A stretch of DNA of 64,000 nt from assembly GCF_900465315.1 (NCBI RefSeq), contig NZ_UBIX01000013.1, one strand, 5' to 3'. Positions within the stretch are counted from its first letter, which is position 1. Each line of letters begins with the position of its first letter. The notes under the pieces were generated by a model that worked only from the letters and a program-made list of their open reading frames with translations, was not told the origin of the DNA and did not search any database. Positions 18,249 to 27,137 of the stretch are shown one piece after another. The stretch is from Asaia bogorensis_B (GTDB lineage Bacteria > Pseudomonadota > Alphaproteobacteria > Acetobacterales > Acetobacteraceae). Both the position numbers and the translations under genes were made by a program.

Positions 18249-19670
18249 ATGCGCAATCCCGAAAAGCTTTGCCTGACGACGACGGCCGACGCGGCAAGAC
18301 CCCTTCATATTGTGACGGTGGGGCAGGATATCGAGGAATTGCTGGGTGGTTACGGAGCCGCCCTGCGCGAAATGACTGGGCAGCCGGTGGCGGGACGTCT
18401 TTACCTCGTTCCCGGAGCGGGAGGCGTCAGTCACGCAGTCTATCTGGATGATCCGGAATTGTGCGATGCGTCGCGGTTCGGGGCACTTGCAACAGATTTG
18501 CCGCCCGGTGACTGGGTTCCTTCCGTCGCACGCGATTATGCCGGGTCGCACCCGGAGATCATGCAGGATGTGGTACTGGGTTTTTGCATGGGTGCCTATC
18601 ATTACGCGATAGGCCCGGCGAGCGAGAATACGGTGCGCCTGGTTCTGCCTCCGGAGTGCAATACAGGTCGCGCCGTTGCACTCGCTCAGGCGACATGGCT
18701 CGGCCGCGATCTGGTGAATATGCCTGCCAATCTCCTGGGGCCAGTAGAGCTCGCGCAAAGGGCCGAGGCGGTGGCCCGACTTCACGACGCCACGAGTGAG
18801 ATTGTGAGCGGAGAGGCCTTGGAGCGGGCCTATCCCTGCCTAGCGGCTGTGGGCGCCGGGTCAGATCGCCCGGCGCAAGTGTTCAGGATGACATGGCAGG
18901 GCAGCGCTGCCGGAGCCGATGCGCCGCTGCTCTCTCTGGTTGGCAAGGGCGTCTGCTTCGACACTGGCGGATATGACATCAAGCCCGCCAGCGGCATGCT
19001 GCGCATGAAAAAGGATATGGGTGGCGCTGCCCTGATGCTGTCTCTGGCGCATGTGATCATGGCGCAGGACCTGCCAGTGCGTCTGGAATTGCGTCTTGGC
19101 TGCGTTGAAAACAGTATCTCGGGTCACGCCATGCGGCCGGGTGATATTCTGACCACGCGGGCAGGCCTCACGGTTGAGGTGGGTAATACCGATGCCGAGG
19201 GGCGTCTTGTGCTTGGCGACCTGTTGACCGAGGCTTGCGAGTCCCGACCTGATTGGTTGCTGGACGCCGCGACTCTGACGGGTGCAGCCCGTGTCGCGCT
19301 GGGCCCTGACCTGCCTGCGTTGTTCTGTAACGACCCGGAATGGTCGCAGATTCTGCTTGAATCAGGTCATGAGACCGGTGATGCCATGTGGCAATTGCCA
19401 CTCTGGCATGGCTATGACGCATGGCTCCGCCGCAAAAATGCCCATCTTGGCAATGTGACGGACAAGCCAATGGCGGGGGCGATCACAGCCGCCCTATTCC
19501 TTCAGCATTTCGTCGAACCCACTGTAAAATGGGCACATATCGACACCTACGCTTGGAATGATGGCCCTAGAAAAGGGCGTCCCGAGGGGGGAGAGACGCT
19601 CGCATTACGCGCTCTGGTCAAGGCAACATTACGAATGATTAATGAAAGAGTAGGGTCAGGACCAGCTTAG
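18249..19670 (+). CDS. M17 leucyl aminopeptidase-family protein
   Basis: A cytosolic two-metal aminopeptidase that removes N-terminal residues from peptides. The M17 signatures are intact: KGVCFDTGGYDIKP and MKKDMGGAA (metal and substrate lysine, near 235-260), and NTDAEGRLVLGDLL (metal-binding Asp and Glu plus the bicarbonate-site Arg, near 315). 473 aa from the ATG at 18249; the frame is open far upstream only as antisense of the helicase. Homologues are close to the shorter aminopeptidases of alphaproteobacteria rather than to PepA, and no PepA DNA-binding arm is apparent. Confidence 0.9.
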   Translation: MRNPEKLCLTTTADAARPLHIVTVGQDIEELLGGYGAALREMTGQPVAGRLYLVPGAGGVSHAVYLDDPELCDASRFGALATDLPPGDWVPSVARDYAGSHPEIMQDVVLGFCMGAYHYAIGPASENTVRLVLPPECNTGRAVALAQATWLGRDLVNMPANLLGPVELAQRAEAVARLHDATSEIVSGEALERAYPCLAAVGAGSDRPAQVFRMTWQGSAAGADAPLLSLVGKGVCFDTGGYDIKPASGMLRMKKDMGGAALMLSLAHVIMAQDLPVRLELRLGCVENSISGHAMRPGDILTTRAGLTVEVGNTDAEGRLVLGDLLTEACESRPDWLLDAATLTGAARVALGPDLPALFCNDPEWSQILLESGHETGDAMWQLPLWHGYDAWLRRKNAHLGNVTDKPMAGAITAALFLQHFVEPTVKWAHIDTYAWNDGPRKGRPEGGETLALRALVKATLRMINERVGSGPA

Positions 19671-19930
19671 TCACTGACTTTCAACAAAAAGATACTAAAC
19701 CGATTACAAAAACGAACCTATATGGATGCGTATCGTTCGACGCATGTTGTAGGAATGCAACGCTAATCGGGATGTAACCCGCTCCGTTCCTAAAGCAAGC
19801 GCCTTCAGGACACGCACCCAAGGCGTGGCATCCCTGAAATATCCGCAAGGTGTTTTCAGGGTGGCTTACTTGGGCGACGGGTAAGACCATTAGCCGCGCC
19901 GGATGCGCGATGCATTGAGGAGTTTTTTCG
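19671..19930. promoter_or_regulatory. Regulatory gap upstream of the MarR-like gene
   Basis: A 260 bp non-coding stretch. An inverted repeat ATGCGT-N8-ACGCAT (19726-19745) lies near its left end and could be an operator; a further imperfect repeat TTCAGG...CCCTGAA spans 19805-19840. The gene itself has a GAGG ribosome binding site at 19917-19920. Confidence 0.35.
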
Positions 19931-20335
19931 ATGGCCCAGGCACAGAATGACCAGATGCTCAACCTTCTTCGTGACACGATCGTTTCGCTCGTGCGCAAGG
20001 ACGGCCCTGATCTCTCCGCACGTCAGCTTGGTGTTTTTCTGACCTGCTACCTGCAGGATGGCGCCCACACAGTTCGTGGCCTGGCTCAGGAACTCAATGT
20101 CTCCAAGCCTGCCATCACCCGCGCTCTTGATCGTCTGGGTGAGCTCGATCTGGCGCGTCGCAAGGTCGATCCGCTCGATCGCCGCTCGGTTCTCGTGCAG
20201 CGCACCCTCAAGGGCTCCGCGTTCCTGCGCGAAATGCGTTCGCTCATGAGCGAGGCTTCGGGCACGGTCAAACCGGCTGCCAAGACTGGTCGTGGCACCG
20301 TAGAGCGCATGACGGTGCGTCGCATCGCAGGCTGA
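19931..20335 (+). CDS. MarR-family winged-helix transcriptional regulator
   Basis: A 134 aa DNA-binding protein with the MarR winged helix: VRGLAQELNVSKPAITRALDRL near residues 48-69 is the helix-turn-helix, followed by the wing KVDPLDRRSVLVQRT. The C-terminus (PAAKTGRGTVERMTVRR) is basic and lacks the long dimerisation helix of classic MarR. Its target is unknown; the 260 bp leader with an inverted repeat hints at autoregulation. A terminator follows. Confidence 0.8.
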   Translation: MAQAQNDQMLNLLRDTIVSLVRKDGPDLSARQLGVFLTCYLQDGAHTVRGLAQELNVSKPAITRALDRLGELDLARRKVDPLDRRSVLVQRTLKGSAFLREMRSLMSEASGTVKPAAKTGRGTVERMTVRRIAG

Positions 20336-20383
20336 ACGAGCCCGATCGTCTGACGGGCTCGCGCCAGCAGAGGATTTTGAAAG

Positions 20384-20413
20384 CCGCCTCCCGAAAGGGT
20401 GGCGGTTTTTTTT
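20384..20413 (+). terminator. Rho-independent terminator of the MarR-like gene
   Basis: CCGCCTCCC (20384-20392), loop GAAA, GGGTGGCGG (20397-20405), one mismatch, then eight T. A second inverted repeat GAGCCCG...CGGGCTC precedes it. Confidence 0.85.
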
Positions 20414-20507
20414 GTTCAGGTGCGAGCGATCGGATGTTCTGCTAAATTCCTGCAGCCGCTATGTCCTATGACAGCGGCATTCCACGCAGTCAGTAAGGGT
20501 TGAAGTC

Positions 20508-21074
20508 ATGACGCACGAGTTCGACACGGCGAATTTGTGTTTCCGGCTTCCCGACCGGCAGGATTTCGAGGCGCTTGCAGACATGCGCGCCGATCCGGTT
20601 GTGACACGCTATACTGGCGGTCAGCCTGCATCGCGCAGTGAGTCCTGGGACCGGTTGATACGGTATCGTGGATACTGGGGAATACTCGGCTACGGCTACT
20701 GGTGCGTGAAGGAGCGCCTTACCGGGCGTTTTGTGGGTACGATCGGGTTTGGCGAGGCAAGGCGGGGTATCGAGCCGTCCCTCGATGGCTATCCCGAGGC
20801 TGGTTGGGTGCTCGCCTCTTGGTGTCATGGCAAAGGGTATGGGGGTGAGGGTGTGGCCGCAGCTTTGAAATGGCTCGACACCCGGACCGATCATAGGGTC
20901 GCACGCTGCATTATCGATCCGGAGAATCTGGCCTCAATGAAGCTGGCGAGGCGATATGGCTTCACATCGCTGGCCCGGACCCAGTATCTGGGCTCTGCTA
21001 TCGACGTCCTTGAACGTCAGCGTTGCGGCGTCACCATTTGCCCAGATCACGTGCCCGTGCCCGGTGCAGGGTAA
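20508..21074 (+). CDS. GNAT-family N-acetyltransferase (RimJ/RimL-like)
   Basis: A 188 aa acetyl-CoA dependent acetyltransferase. The RimJ/RimL-type fold is suggested by LCFRLPDRQDFEALADMRADP at the start, a glycine-rich HGKGYGGEGVAA motif near residue 107 for the acetyl-CoA phosphates, and the late DPENLASMKLARRYGF segment. The substrate cannot be told. Its 3' end overlaps that of the convergent WecA-like gene by 44 nt, so no terminator separates them. Confidence 0.83.
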   Translation: MTHEFDTANLCFRLPDRQDFEALADMRADPVVTRYTGGQPASRSESWDRLIRYRGYWGILGYGYWCVKERLTGRFVGTIGFGEARRGIEPSLDGYPEAGWVLASWCHGKGYGGEGVAAALKWLDTRTDHRVARCIIDPENLASMKLARRYGFTSLARTQYLGSAIDVLERQRCGVTICPDHVPVPGAG

Positions 21075-22104
21075 AGCCTGTCCAGAGCAGTTGCGGCGCC
21101 AGGACGAGGCTTAACTGAGCAGCAAGGGGTAAGGGGGTTACGGCGGCAATTGCGCCCCATAGGGCGAAGGCCCAGTGCAGAAGGGTCACAAGCGTTGGTG
21201 AGACGCCGCTCCGCGCAGCGAGTTGATAAAGGTGGCTTCGATGGGCCTGTGCCAGCGGATCACCTGCAATCGCACGACGGATCAGCGTGAAGGCAACGTC
21301 ATAGAGCACCCCACCCAGCATGAACGGTACGATCTGGGGGTAGGGCGTTGTGCAGGCAGCCTCGATACCGAGCCATGCCAAAGTCAGTCCTGCACCCTGA
21401 CTGCCGACATCCCCCATGAAGATACGCGCCCTGGGGAAATTGAAGGGCAGGAATACCAGGAGTGCAACAGCCAGAAGAAGCGCCGCATGGGTAAAGCCGG
21501 GTCTCCCCGCGTGGCTGAACAGGAGCGAGAGCGCCAAAGCCGTAATGGCCATCAGACCAGAGGCAAGGCCATTCAGACCATCGATGAAGTTCAGGGCGTT
21601 GGTGGTGAAAACAAGCCAAAGGAAGCCGATGCCGATGGCAAGAGTCACGATGACCCAGCCCGACATGAGATAATCGGGAATGTAAGGGAGAATGCTCCTG
21701 CCCGAGATCACATTGCCCATCACGCCAGAGCCTGAACCGGGGAATGAGGTGAGTGCCACGCCCGCCAGCGTCATCAGGGCAGCCACCCCCTGAACGCCCA
21801 GCTTGAGTGAGGCGCGGTAGGAGTGGATATCGTCGAGCCAGGAAAAGAAAGCGAGCAAGGCAACGGCCATGAGAGGCAGCAGAAGAGCCGGGCCCGGCAG
21901 ATCGCCCTGTGTCCAGAGTTGCGACAAGGGAAAGACGAGCAGGAACCCCGTGATTATACCAATGCCGCCCCCCTTGGGGGTGGGGCGCGTGTGCGAGCTG
22001 CGATGCCCTGGCACGTCCATGACCCCGACACGAATCATATGAAGAACGAGGGCAGTGCTGATACAGGCCGTGGCAGTACAACAGAGGATCAGGGGTATCA
22101 TCAT
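21031..22104 (-). CDS. WecA/MraY-like undecaprenyl-phosphate sugar-1-phosphate transferase
   Basis: An integral membrane enzyme of the polyprenyl-phosphate GlcNAc-1-phosphate transferase family, which starts O-antigen or capsule synthesis by loading a sugar phosphate onto undecaprenyl phosphate. About ten membrane segments; signature motifs are TPKGGGIGI near residue 43, the Asp pair FSWLDDIHSYR near 88, NALNFIDGLNGLA near 170, and the RIFMGDVGSQGAG loop near 226. 357 aa from ATG 22104; a TTG at 22125 is the annotated-by-length alternative. It diverges from the FlaA1-like gene across a short gap, which supports a shared envelope-polysaccharide role. Confidence 0.87.
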   Translation of the reverse strand: MMIPLILCCTATACISTALVLHMIRVGVMDVPGHRSSHTRPTPKGGGIGIITGFLLVFPLSQLWTQGDLPGPALLLPLMAVALLAFFSWLDDIHSYRASLKLGVQGVAALMTLAGVALTSFPGSGSGVMGNVISGRSILPYIPDYLMSGWVIVTLAIGIGFLWLVFTTNALNFIDGLNGLASGLMAITALALSLLFSHAGRPGFTHAALLLAVALLVFLPFNFPRARIFMGDVGSQGAGLTLAWLGIEAACTTPYPQIVPFMLGGVLYDVAFTLIRRAIAGDPLAQAHRSHLYQLAARSGVSPTLVTLLHWAFALWGAIAAVTPLPLAAQLSLVLAPQLLWTGFTLHRARARDLGKW

Positions 22105-22190
22105 CGGATCCGGAAATTTTTTCAACGGGCAGGGGCTGACGGGAAATCAGCCCATCGCGACAAAAGTTTTTTTGCGGCTATAAGTGTCGT

Positions 22191-24203
22191 GTGAACGCGA
22201 AGCAACAATCTCATAGCCCGGTCCCCCCATCCTTGACGCGGCGCCATCGATCACGTGGGCGCATTGCCGTTAATGTGCTGGCCGACGGTCTGATATCAGG
22301 AATCGCCGCCCCGGTGGCTCGTTTCCTGGCTGCCCCCCATGATGGCTTGCTGCACCCCCTCTGGTTCATCATGGGCGGCGCCATCACTTTGCTGGTCAGC
22401 GGTCTGCCGTTTCGTATCCCGCAGCAATACTGGCGCTTTTCCGGCGTGGCCGACTTGAGGGGCATAGCCGCCGCTTCGATCGGCGGTGCCGCGCTTTTTT
22501 CCCTCATGCTCTGGGTTTCCGGCTTTCCCCTGCCATCGCCAACCTTTCCTCTGATCTATGCACTTGTTCTGCTTGTCGGGCTGGGCGGTGGGCGTGTCGT
22601 GACGCGGCTTTATGGCACGATGAAGCAACAGGCACAGGGGCAGAAGCGACGTGTCCTGCTCGCCGGCTCCGATCTGAGCGCTGACCTCTTCTTACGTGCC
22701 CTCGAGCGCGTCTCGGATGCGCATTATCTCGTGCTGGGTCTGGTTACCCGTTCCCCGGGTCAGCAGGGGCGTCGATTGCATGGCGTACCGATTCTGGGTG
22801 TGACCGAAGATCTTTCGTCCGTGCTGGCGGAGATGGAGAAGAGCGACACCCTGCCTGATAGCGTGATTGTGACCGATCCTGAATGGCGTGGGTCGCAGCT
22901 CTCCGTCGTGCTCGATGCCGGGCAGAGCTACGGCATTGCGGTACAACGCGCCCCTTCGCTCACGCGGCTTACGCCGGCCGAGGAAATCCAGATGCGTCCC
23001 ATCGCGCTGGAGGACCTTCTGAACCGGCCGGAAGTCCCGCTGGATCGTGAAGGCATGGCACGCCTGATTCAGGGGCAGGTGGTCATGGTCACGGGCGCGG
23101 GTGGGACGATTGGTTCAGAGCTGGCCCGACAGGTTGCCCAGTTTGGTCCCGCTACATTGCTCCTGCTGGATCACGGCGAATATGCGCTCTGGCAGATCGA
23201 TCTGGAACTGTCAGAACTGTTCCCCCATGTGCAGCGTCAGGTCGTCGTGGCCAATATCCGCGATGCCCAGCGTATCGACGAGGTGTTCGCACGCTATCGT
23301 CCGGCGCTCGTGTTTCACGCTGCGGCGCTCAAACACGTACCGATTGTTGAAGCCAACCCTTGCGAGGGCGTGCTGACCAACGTGATCGGGACGCGGGTCG
23401 TCGCCGATGCCGCTATTCGCCACGGGGCGCGGGCGATGGTCCTCATTTCCAGCGACAAGGCCGTCAATCCGTCGAGCATCATGGGGGCAACCAAACGCTG
23501 TGCGGAGATCTACTGTCAGGCGCTCATGGGCGAGGCTGAGGCAAAGGGCTCACATTTCCGTTGTGTGACCGTGCGTTTTGGCAATGTCCTTGGTTCCACG
23601 GGGTCGGTCGTGCCTTTGTTCCGACGCCAGCTGGAACAGGGGGGGCCGCTTACCGTCACGCATCCTGATATGACACGCTACTTCATGACTGTGCCAGAGG
23701 CGGTAGGTCTCGTGCTTCAGGCCAGTGTGCGTGGCACAGCATCCCGGCGTGAAGCCGACGAGACGGACCAACGTCTGCAACGCGGCGGAATCTTTGTTCT
23801 CGATATGGGCGAGCCGGTTCGCATTCTCGATCTGGCGCGTCAGATGGTGCGTCTGGCGGGGCTGAGGCCCGATGAGGACATCGCCATAAGATTTACCGGA
23901 CTGCGCCCGGGCGAGAAGCTTTATGAGGAGCTGTTTCATGGCCGCGAGGCGCCGGTTCCGACCGATGCGCCGGGTCTGAAAATGGCAACGCCGCGGATGA
24001 TTGATCTGGAAGCTGCCCGAACATTGCTGCAGCAGCTTGAGGCGGCCAGTCATGCCGATGATATCGCGCAGTCGCTTGCCATCATACAGGAACTCGTGCC
24101 GGAGTTCGCGCATAACCCACTGGGCGAGGTACGTTATTCCGCCCCACCGATCCTGAAAGCTGAAAGCTTGGAGGCTTCGGAAAACACGAACCCTGTGTCA
24201 TAG
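22191..24203 (+). CDS. FlaA1/CapD/WbpM-type nucleoside-diphosphate-sugar dehydratase/epimerase
   Basis: A membrane-anchored 4,6-dehydratase or epimerase acting on UDP-GlcNAc-type sugars for surface polysaccharide. 670 aa: about four N-terminal membrane segments (residues 30-135), a first Rossmann-like region (QKRRVLLAGSDLSA near 150), then the SDR domain with VTGAGGTIGSEL near 299, ISSDKAVNPSSIMGATKR near 422 holding the SxxxK region in which Met replaces Tyr as in this family, and GLRPGEKLYEEL near 570. GTG start at 22191. The next gene is a sugar aminotransferase, the usual partner. Confidence 0.92.
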   Translation: MNAKQQSHSPVPPSLTRRHRSRGRIAVNVLADGLISGIAAPVARFLAAPHDGLLHPLWFIMGGAITLLVSGLPFRIPQQYWRFSGVADLRGIAAASIGGAALFSLMLWVSGFPLPSPTFPLIYALVLLVGLGGGRVVTRLYGTMKQQAQGQKRRVLLAGSDLSADLFLRALERVSDAHYLVLGLVTRSPGQQGRRLHGVPILGVTEDLSSVLAEMEKSDTLPDSVIVTDPEWRGSQLSVVLDAGQSYGIAVQRAPSLTRLTPAEEIQMRPIALEDLLNRPEVPLDREGMARLIQGQVVMVTGAGGTIGSELARQVAQFGPATLLLLDHGEYALWQIDLELSELFPHVQRQVVVANIRDAQRIDEVFARYRPALVFHAAALKHVPIVEANPCEGVLTNVIGTRVVADAAIRHGARAMVLISSDKAVNPSSIMGATKRCAEIYCQALMGEAEAKGSHFRCVTVRFGNVLGSTGSVVPLFRRQLEQGGPLTVTHPDMTRYFMTVPEAVGLVLQASVRGTASRREADETDQRLQRGGIFVLDMGEPVRILDLARQMVRLAGLRPDEDIAIRFTGLRPGEKLYEELFHGREAPVPTDAPGLKMATPRMIDLEAARTLLQQLEAASHADDIAQSLAIIQELVPEFAHNPLGEVRYSAPPILKAESLEASENTNPVS

Positions 24204-24340
24204 TCCCGGCGTGATCGTCCGGGCGCGCTTCTTCATGCGCCCGGCCAATGGAAACTGTCTTTCGGGCTATGCCGCGATTGACGGAACCTCCGGTGATACG
24301 GGACCGGCCTCATGCGGCCGTCAATGGAAAAAAAGGTGCC

Positions 24341-25540
24341 ATGAGCGACAAAGCCCCCATCTCCTTTCTCGACCTGCCCAGACAACAGGCGCGCCTCGGC
24401 GCGGCGCTTAAGCAGCGGATCGACACAGTCCTCGATCATTGTAAATTCGTGATGGGGCCGGAGGTTGAGGAGCTTGAAAAACGGCTCTGCGCCTATAGCG
24501 GTGCGGCGCACGCCGTCAGCGTCTCGTCCGGTACCGATGCGCTCCTCATGGTGCTCATGGCCGAGGAGATTGGTCCGGGCGACGCCGTGTTCCTGCCGGC
24601 CTTCACTTATACCGCTACCGCAGAAGTGGTGCTGCTGCTTGGCGCCACCCCGGTTTTTGTGGATGTGGATCCGGCAAGTTTCCAGATCGACTGCGATAAT
24701 CTGCGCGCGCGCATAGCGTCGATACGCGCGCAGGAAGAGCTGGAGCCTCGCCTAATTATTGGCGTTGATCTGTTCGGTCAGCCTGCGCCCTGGGCGAACC
24801 TGCGCGATATTGCCGCGCAGGAGGATCTGTTGCTTGTCGCTGACTGCGCCCAGGCCTTTGGCGCCTCTCTGAACGGTCACAAGCTGGGCCGCGAGGCAAT
24901 GGCGACAACCCTGTCCTTCTTCCCGTCCAAGCCGCTGGGGGCCTATGGCGATGGGGGGGGCATCCTCACTGACGATGCCGAGCGTGCGGCGCTGTACCGT
25001 TCGCTGCGCACCCACGGTGAGGGGCGCACGCGCTACGAAGTCCTGCGTATCGGCCTCAATGGACGTCTCGATACGCTTCAGGCGGCTATTCTTCTGGCGA
25101 AGCTCGACCGGTTTGAAGAGGAACTGGCCCGCCGTGAAGCCATTGCACAGGCGTATGACGCGGCGCTTTCCGGTATTGTGCAGACTCCGGCACGGGTGAA
25201 GGACAGTGCAAGCGCCTGGGCCATTTACTCCATCCTGCTGCCGGACGCCGCAACGCGGGATGCCTTGCAGGCACATCTTGGCCGCCACGGGGTGCCAAGC
25301 GTCGTGTACTATCCGCGCCCGCTGCATGAGCAGCCAGCTTATGCCGAGCATCATGACGAAACGGTATCGCTGCCAGTTTCAGAAACGCTGGGCTCTCGTA
25401 TTCTGGCCCTGCCGCTTCATCCTGAACTGACTGACGAAGAGGTCAGCCGTGTGATCGGCGCTGTCTCGTCCTATTTTGCAGCGTCCAAGGCCGGTGGTGA
25501 GGCCGGTTCGGCCGATGCCGGGCAGGAGCGCGGCGCGTGA
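24341..25540 (+). CDS. DegT/DnrJ/EryC1-family sugar aminotransferase
   Basis: A PLP-dependent enzyme that aminates a 4-keto (or 3-keto) nucleotide sugar, typically the product of an upstream dehydratase. Family motifs: SSGTDALLMVLMA near residue 61, PAFTYTATAEVVLLLGA near 85, DCAQAFGAS near 168 (PLP-binding Asp), and the Schiff-base lysine in SFFPSKPLGAYGDGG near 195. 399 aa from the ATG at 24341; the frame is open upstream to 24248. The 137 bp gap to the dehydratase gene is longer than usual here. Confidence 0.92.
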   Translation: MSDKAPISFLDLPRQQARLGAALKQRIDTVLDHCKFVMGPEVEELEKRLCAYSGAAHAVSVSSGTDALLMVLMAEEIGPGDAVFLPAFTYTATAEVVLLLGATPVFVDVDPASFQIDCDNLRARIASIRAQEELEPRLIIGVDLFGQPAPWANLRDIAAQEDLLLVADCAQAFGASLNGHKLGREAMATTLSFFPSKPLGAYGDGGGILTDDAERAALYRSLRTHGEGRTRYEVLRIGLNGRLDTLQAAILLAKLDRFEEELARREAIAQAYDAALSGIVQTPARVKDSASAWAIYSILLPDAATRDALQAHLGRHGVPSVVYYPRPLHEQPAYAEHHDETVSLPVSETLGSRILALPLHPELTDEEVSRVIGAVSSYFAASKAGGEAGSADAGQERGA

Positions 25541-25998
25541 GAAAAGAGACCCTTCTCGTTTTCGGATTTCTGGCGGTTGTTCTCTCGACGGTCGCGCTCA
25601 TCTGGTATTTCGCATGGCCGGCTCTGCGTCCGGTACGGTTCGAGACCGTCTCGGATGTGACACTGACGATCGAGCAGACGAACCAGACGCGCAAGCTCGA
25701 TGAGGCGGAAACGGCTCAGCTAAATGCATGGCTCCACAGCCATACGCATGGCTGGGCCCCGCTCACCTCGCCAGCCCCTTCAACCGGTGATGTGGTAATC
25801 AAGGCCCATCTGCCGGATGGTGAGCCGTTCGAGCTTGCGCTCTGGACGGGCATTAGCGGTGCTGACTGGAATGATACAGCCATTACGCGCGCGAACCCTA
25901 AGGCACGCTTCAAGGTGCAGAGCTTCGACGATCAGGGTTGGGCGCCGCTGCGTCGCCTGATCGAGGGGCAGGGCTTCGAGAAAACCGACGTTCCCTGA
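25537..25998 (+). CDS. Small membrane-anchored hypothetical protein
   Basis: 153 aa starting with GTG at 25537, which overlaps the aminotransferase stop by 4 nt (GTGA). One hydrophobic segment at residues 7-29 would anchor it with the rest in the periplasm. The body has a small mixed fold with HSHTHGWAPLTSPAP near 66 and DLKAHLPDG-like strands; no family recognised. Coupling to the aminotransferase suggests a link to the polysaccharide genes, but nothing more can be said. Confidence 0.75.
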   Translation: MRKETLLVFGFLAVVLSTVALIWYFAWPALRPVRFETVSDVTLTIEQTNQTRKLDEAETAQLNAWLHSHTHGWAPLTSPAPSTGDVVIKAHLPDGEPFELALWTGISGADWNDTAITRANPKARFKVQSFDDQGWAPLRRLIEGQGFEKTDVP

Positions 25999-26114
25999 GG
26001 AAAAGCTTCGTGGCCTGTTCATCTGCAAAGGTGTTCAGGCCGGTGCTTGCCACTATAGCCTGACACCCGTGACGGCTGCAGGCATGGTGTCAGGCGTCAC
26101 AATTGCGACACCCA

Positions 26115-26146
26115 TGGTCCGGAATGAAAGCATTCATCCCGGACCA
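26115..26146. terminator. Convergent hairpin between the anchored protein and the MerR gene
   Basis: TGGTCCGGAATGA (26115-26127) and TCATCCCGGACCA (26134-26146) form a 13 bp stem with one mismatch and a 6 nt loop. There is no T run on either side, so intrinsic termination is uncertain. Confidence 0.5.
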
Positions 26147-26159
26147 GCAATGCCCGCCT

Positions 26160-26957
26160 TCAGGGCTGGCCCTGCGAGACCTGCTTCTCCCCCATGCGTG
26201 AAAGCCGGCCGGTCTCCGTCATGAAGCGATAGACCTCGGCACTGAACGGTGCCTTGGCTGTGTCTGTCTGCCAGCTCTCCATATCGGCATACATTTTTGC
26301 TGCCTTGTTCCAGTGGTCTTTGCCCAACGCATCAACCATCGGCTGCTGCAGCGTCATCCATTCACCAAGCAGCGACAGGGCTTGCGGCGAGCCCGGAGCA
26401 ACACCTTGTCTGATGGCGTCTTCAACACGGGTGATCAGCGCCGCCCAGTTCTGCTCATAGGCGGTGCGCGTCTCTCCTGGAAAGAGTCTGGCCCCGAGCG
26501 CCTGCCAGCGATCCCATTCTTCCTCAGTGAAATACTGCTTTGCGACGGTTCTGAGATCCTGTTGTGTCATGATGGTCTGTGCCTCCTTGATAAGGGAACA
26601 GAGCCGGTCAGCATCAGGCGTTTCGCGTGTTTCGAGCAGATCGGACATATGCCGCAGACGGCGCAGCATGGTCTCGATCTCTCTTTGCTTCGCGCCAAGA
26701 TGCAGGATCTGTGTTTCGATCAGGCTCCGGGCGTCCAGAGAAGGGGCAATCATGACCGCGGAGATTTCCGATAGCCGGTACCCTGCCTGCCGAAGCAGGA
26801 GAATCTTGGTGATCAGGTTCACTTCCCGTGCGCCGTAGACACGACGACCTGCCTCGGTTCGGCGTGGAGCGATCAACCCTTTTTCCTCAAGGTGGCGCAG
26901 GCTGCGTATCGATAGCCCGCTTTGGGCAGCCATTTCGCCAATTGATCGATCACGCAT
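26160..26957 (-). CDS. MerR-family regulator with TipAS-like C-terminal domain
   Basis: A 265 aa transcription factor. The N-terminal MerR helix-turn-helix is clear (SIGEMAAQSGLSIRSLRHLEEKGLI from residue 4, then RRVYGAREV), followed by a coiled coil (about 80-120). The C-terminal half, with LRTVAKQYFTEEEWDRW and KMYADMESWQTDT, resembles the TipAS antibiotic-recognition fold. Such proteins activate promoters with long spacers on drug binding. ATG at 26957 has a GAGGGG ribosome binding site; GTG one codon earlier is possible. It could control the AI-2E-like permease or another target; the sequence does not say. Confidence 0.85.
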   Translation of the reverse strand: MRDRSIGEMAAQSGLSIRSLRHLEEKGLIAPRRTEAGRRVYGAREVNLITKILLLRQAGYRLSEISAVMIAPSLDARSLIETQILHLGAKQREIETMLRRLRHMSDLLETRETPDADRLCSLIKEAQTIMTQQDLRTVAKQYFTEEEWDRWQALGARLFPGETRTAYEQNWAALITRVEDAIRQGVAPGSPQALSLLGEWMTLQQPMVDALGKDHWNKAAKMYADMESWQTDTAKAPFSAEVYRFMTETGRLSRMGEKQVSQGQP

Positions 26958-27101
26958 CACGAAGCCCCTCTCTTTCGTCCGGCATCACCATGCGATGCTG
27001 ACACAGTGTGAGGAGCAAGAGGTAAATACGCTATGTTTGAGACTGGTATTTGAAGGCAGAGCCGCGCGCAGCCCGTGGCATCACTCCGGCTGGCAGGCTG
27101 G

Positions 27102-27131
27102 ACTGACGGGGTGATGATACGCCCCGTCAGT
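27102..27131 (-). terminator. Hairpin after the AI-2E-family gene
   Basis: ACTGACGGGG (27102-27111) and CCCCGTCAGT (27122-27131) make a perfect 10 bp stem 6 nt past the stop codon on the minus strand, without a T run. Confidence 0.55.
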
Positions 27132-27137
27132 TGAGGG

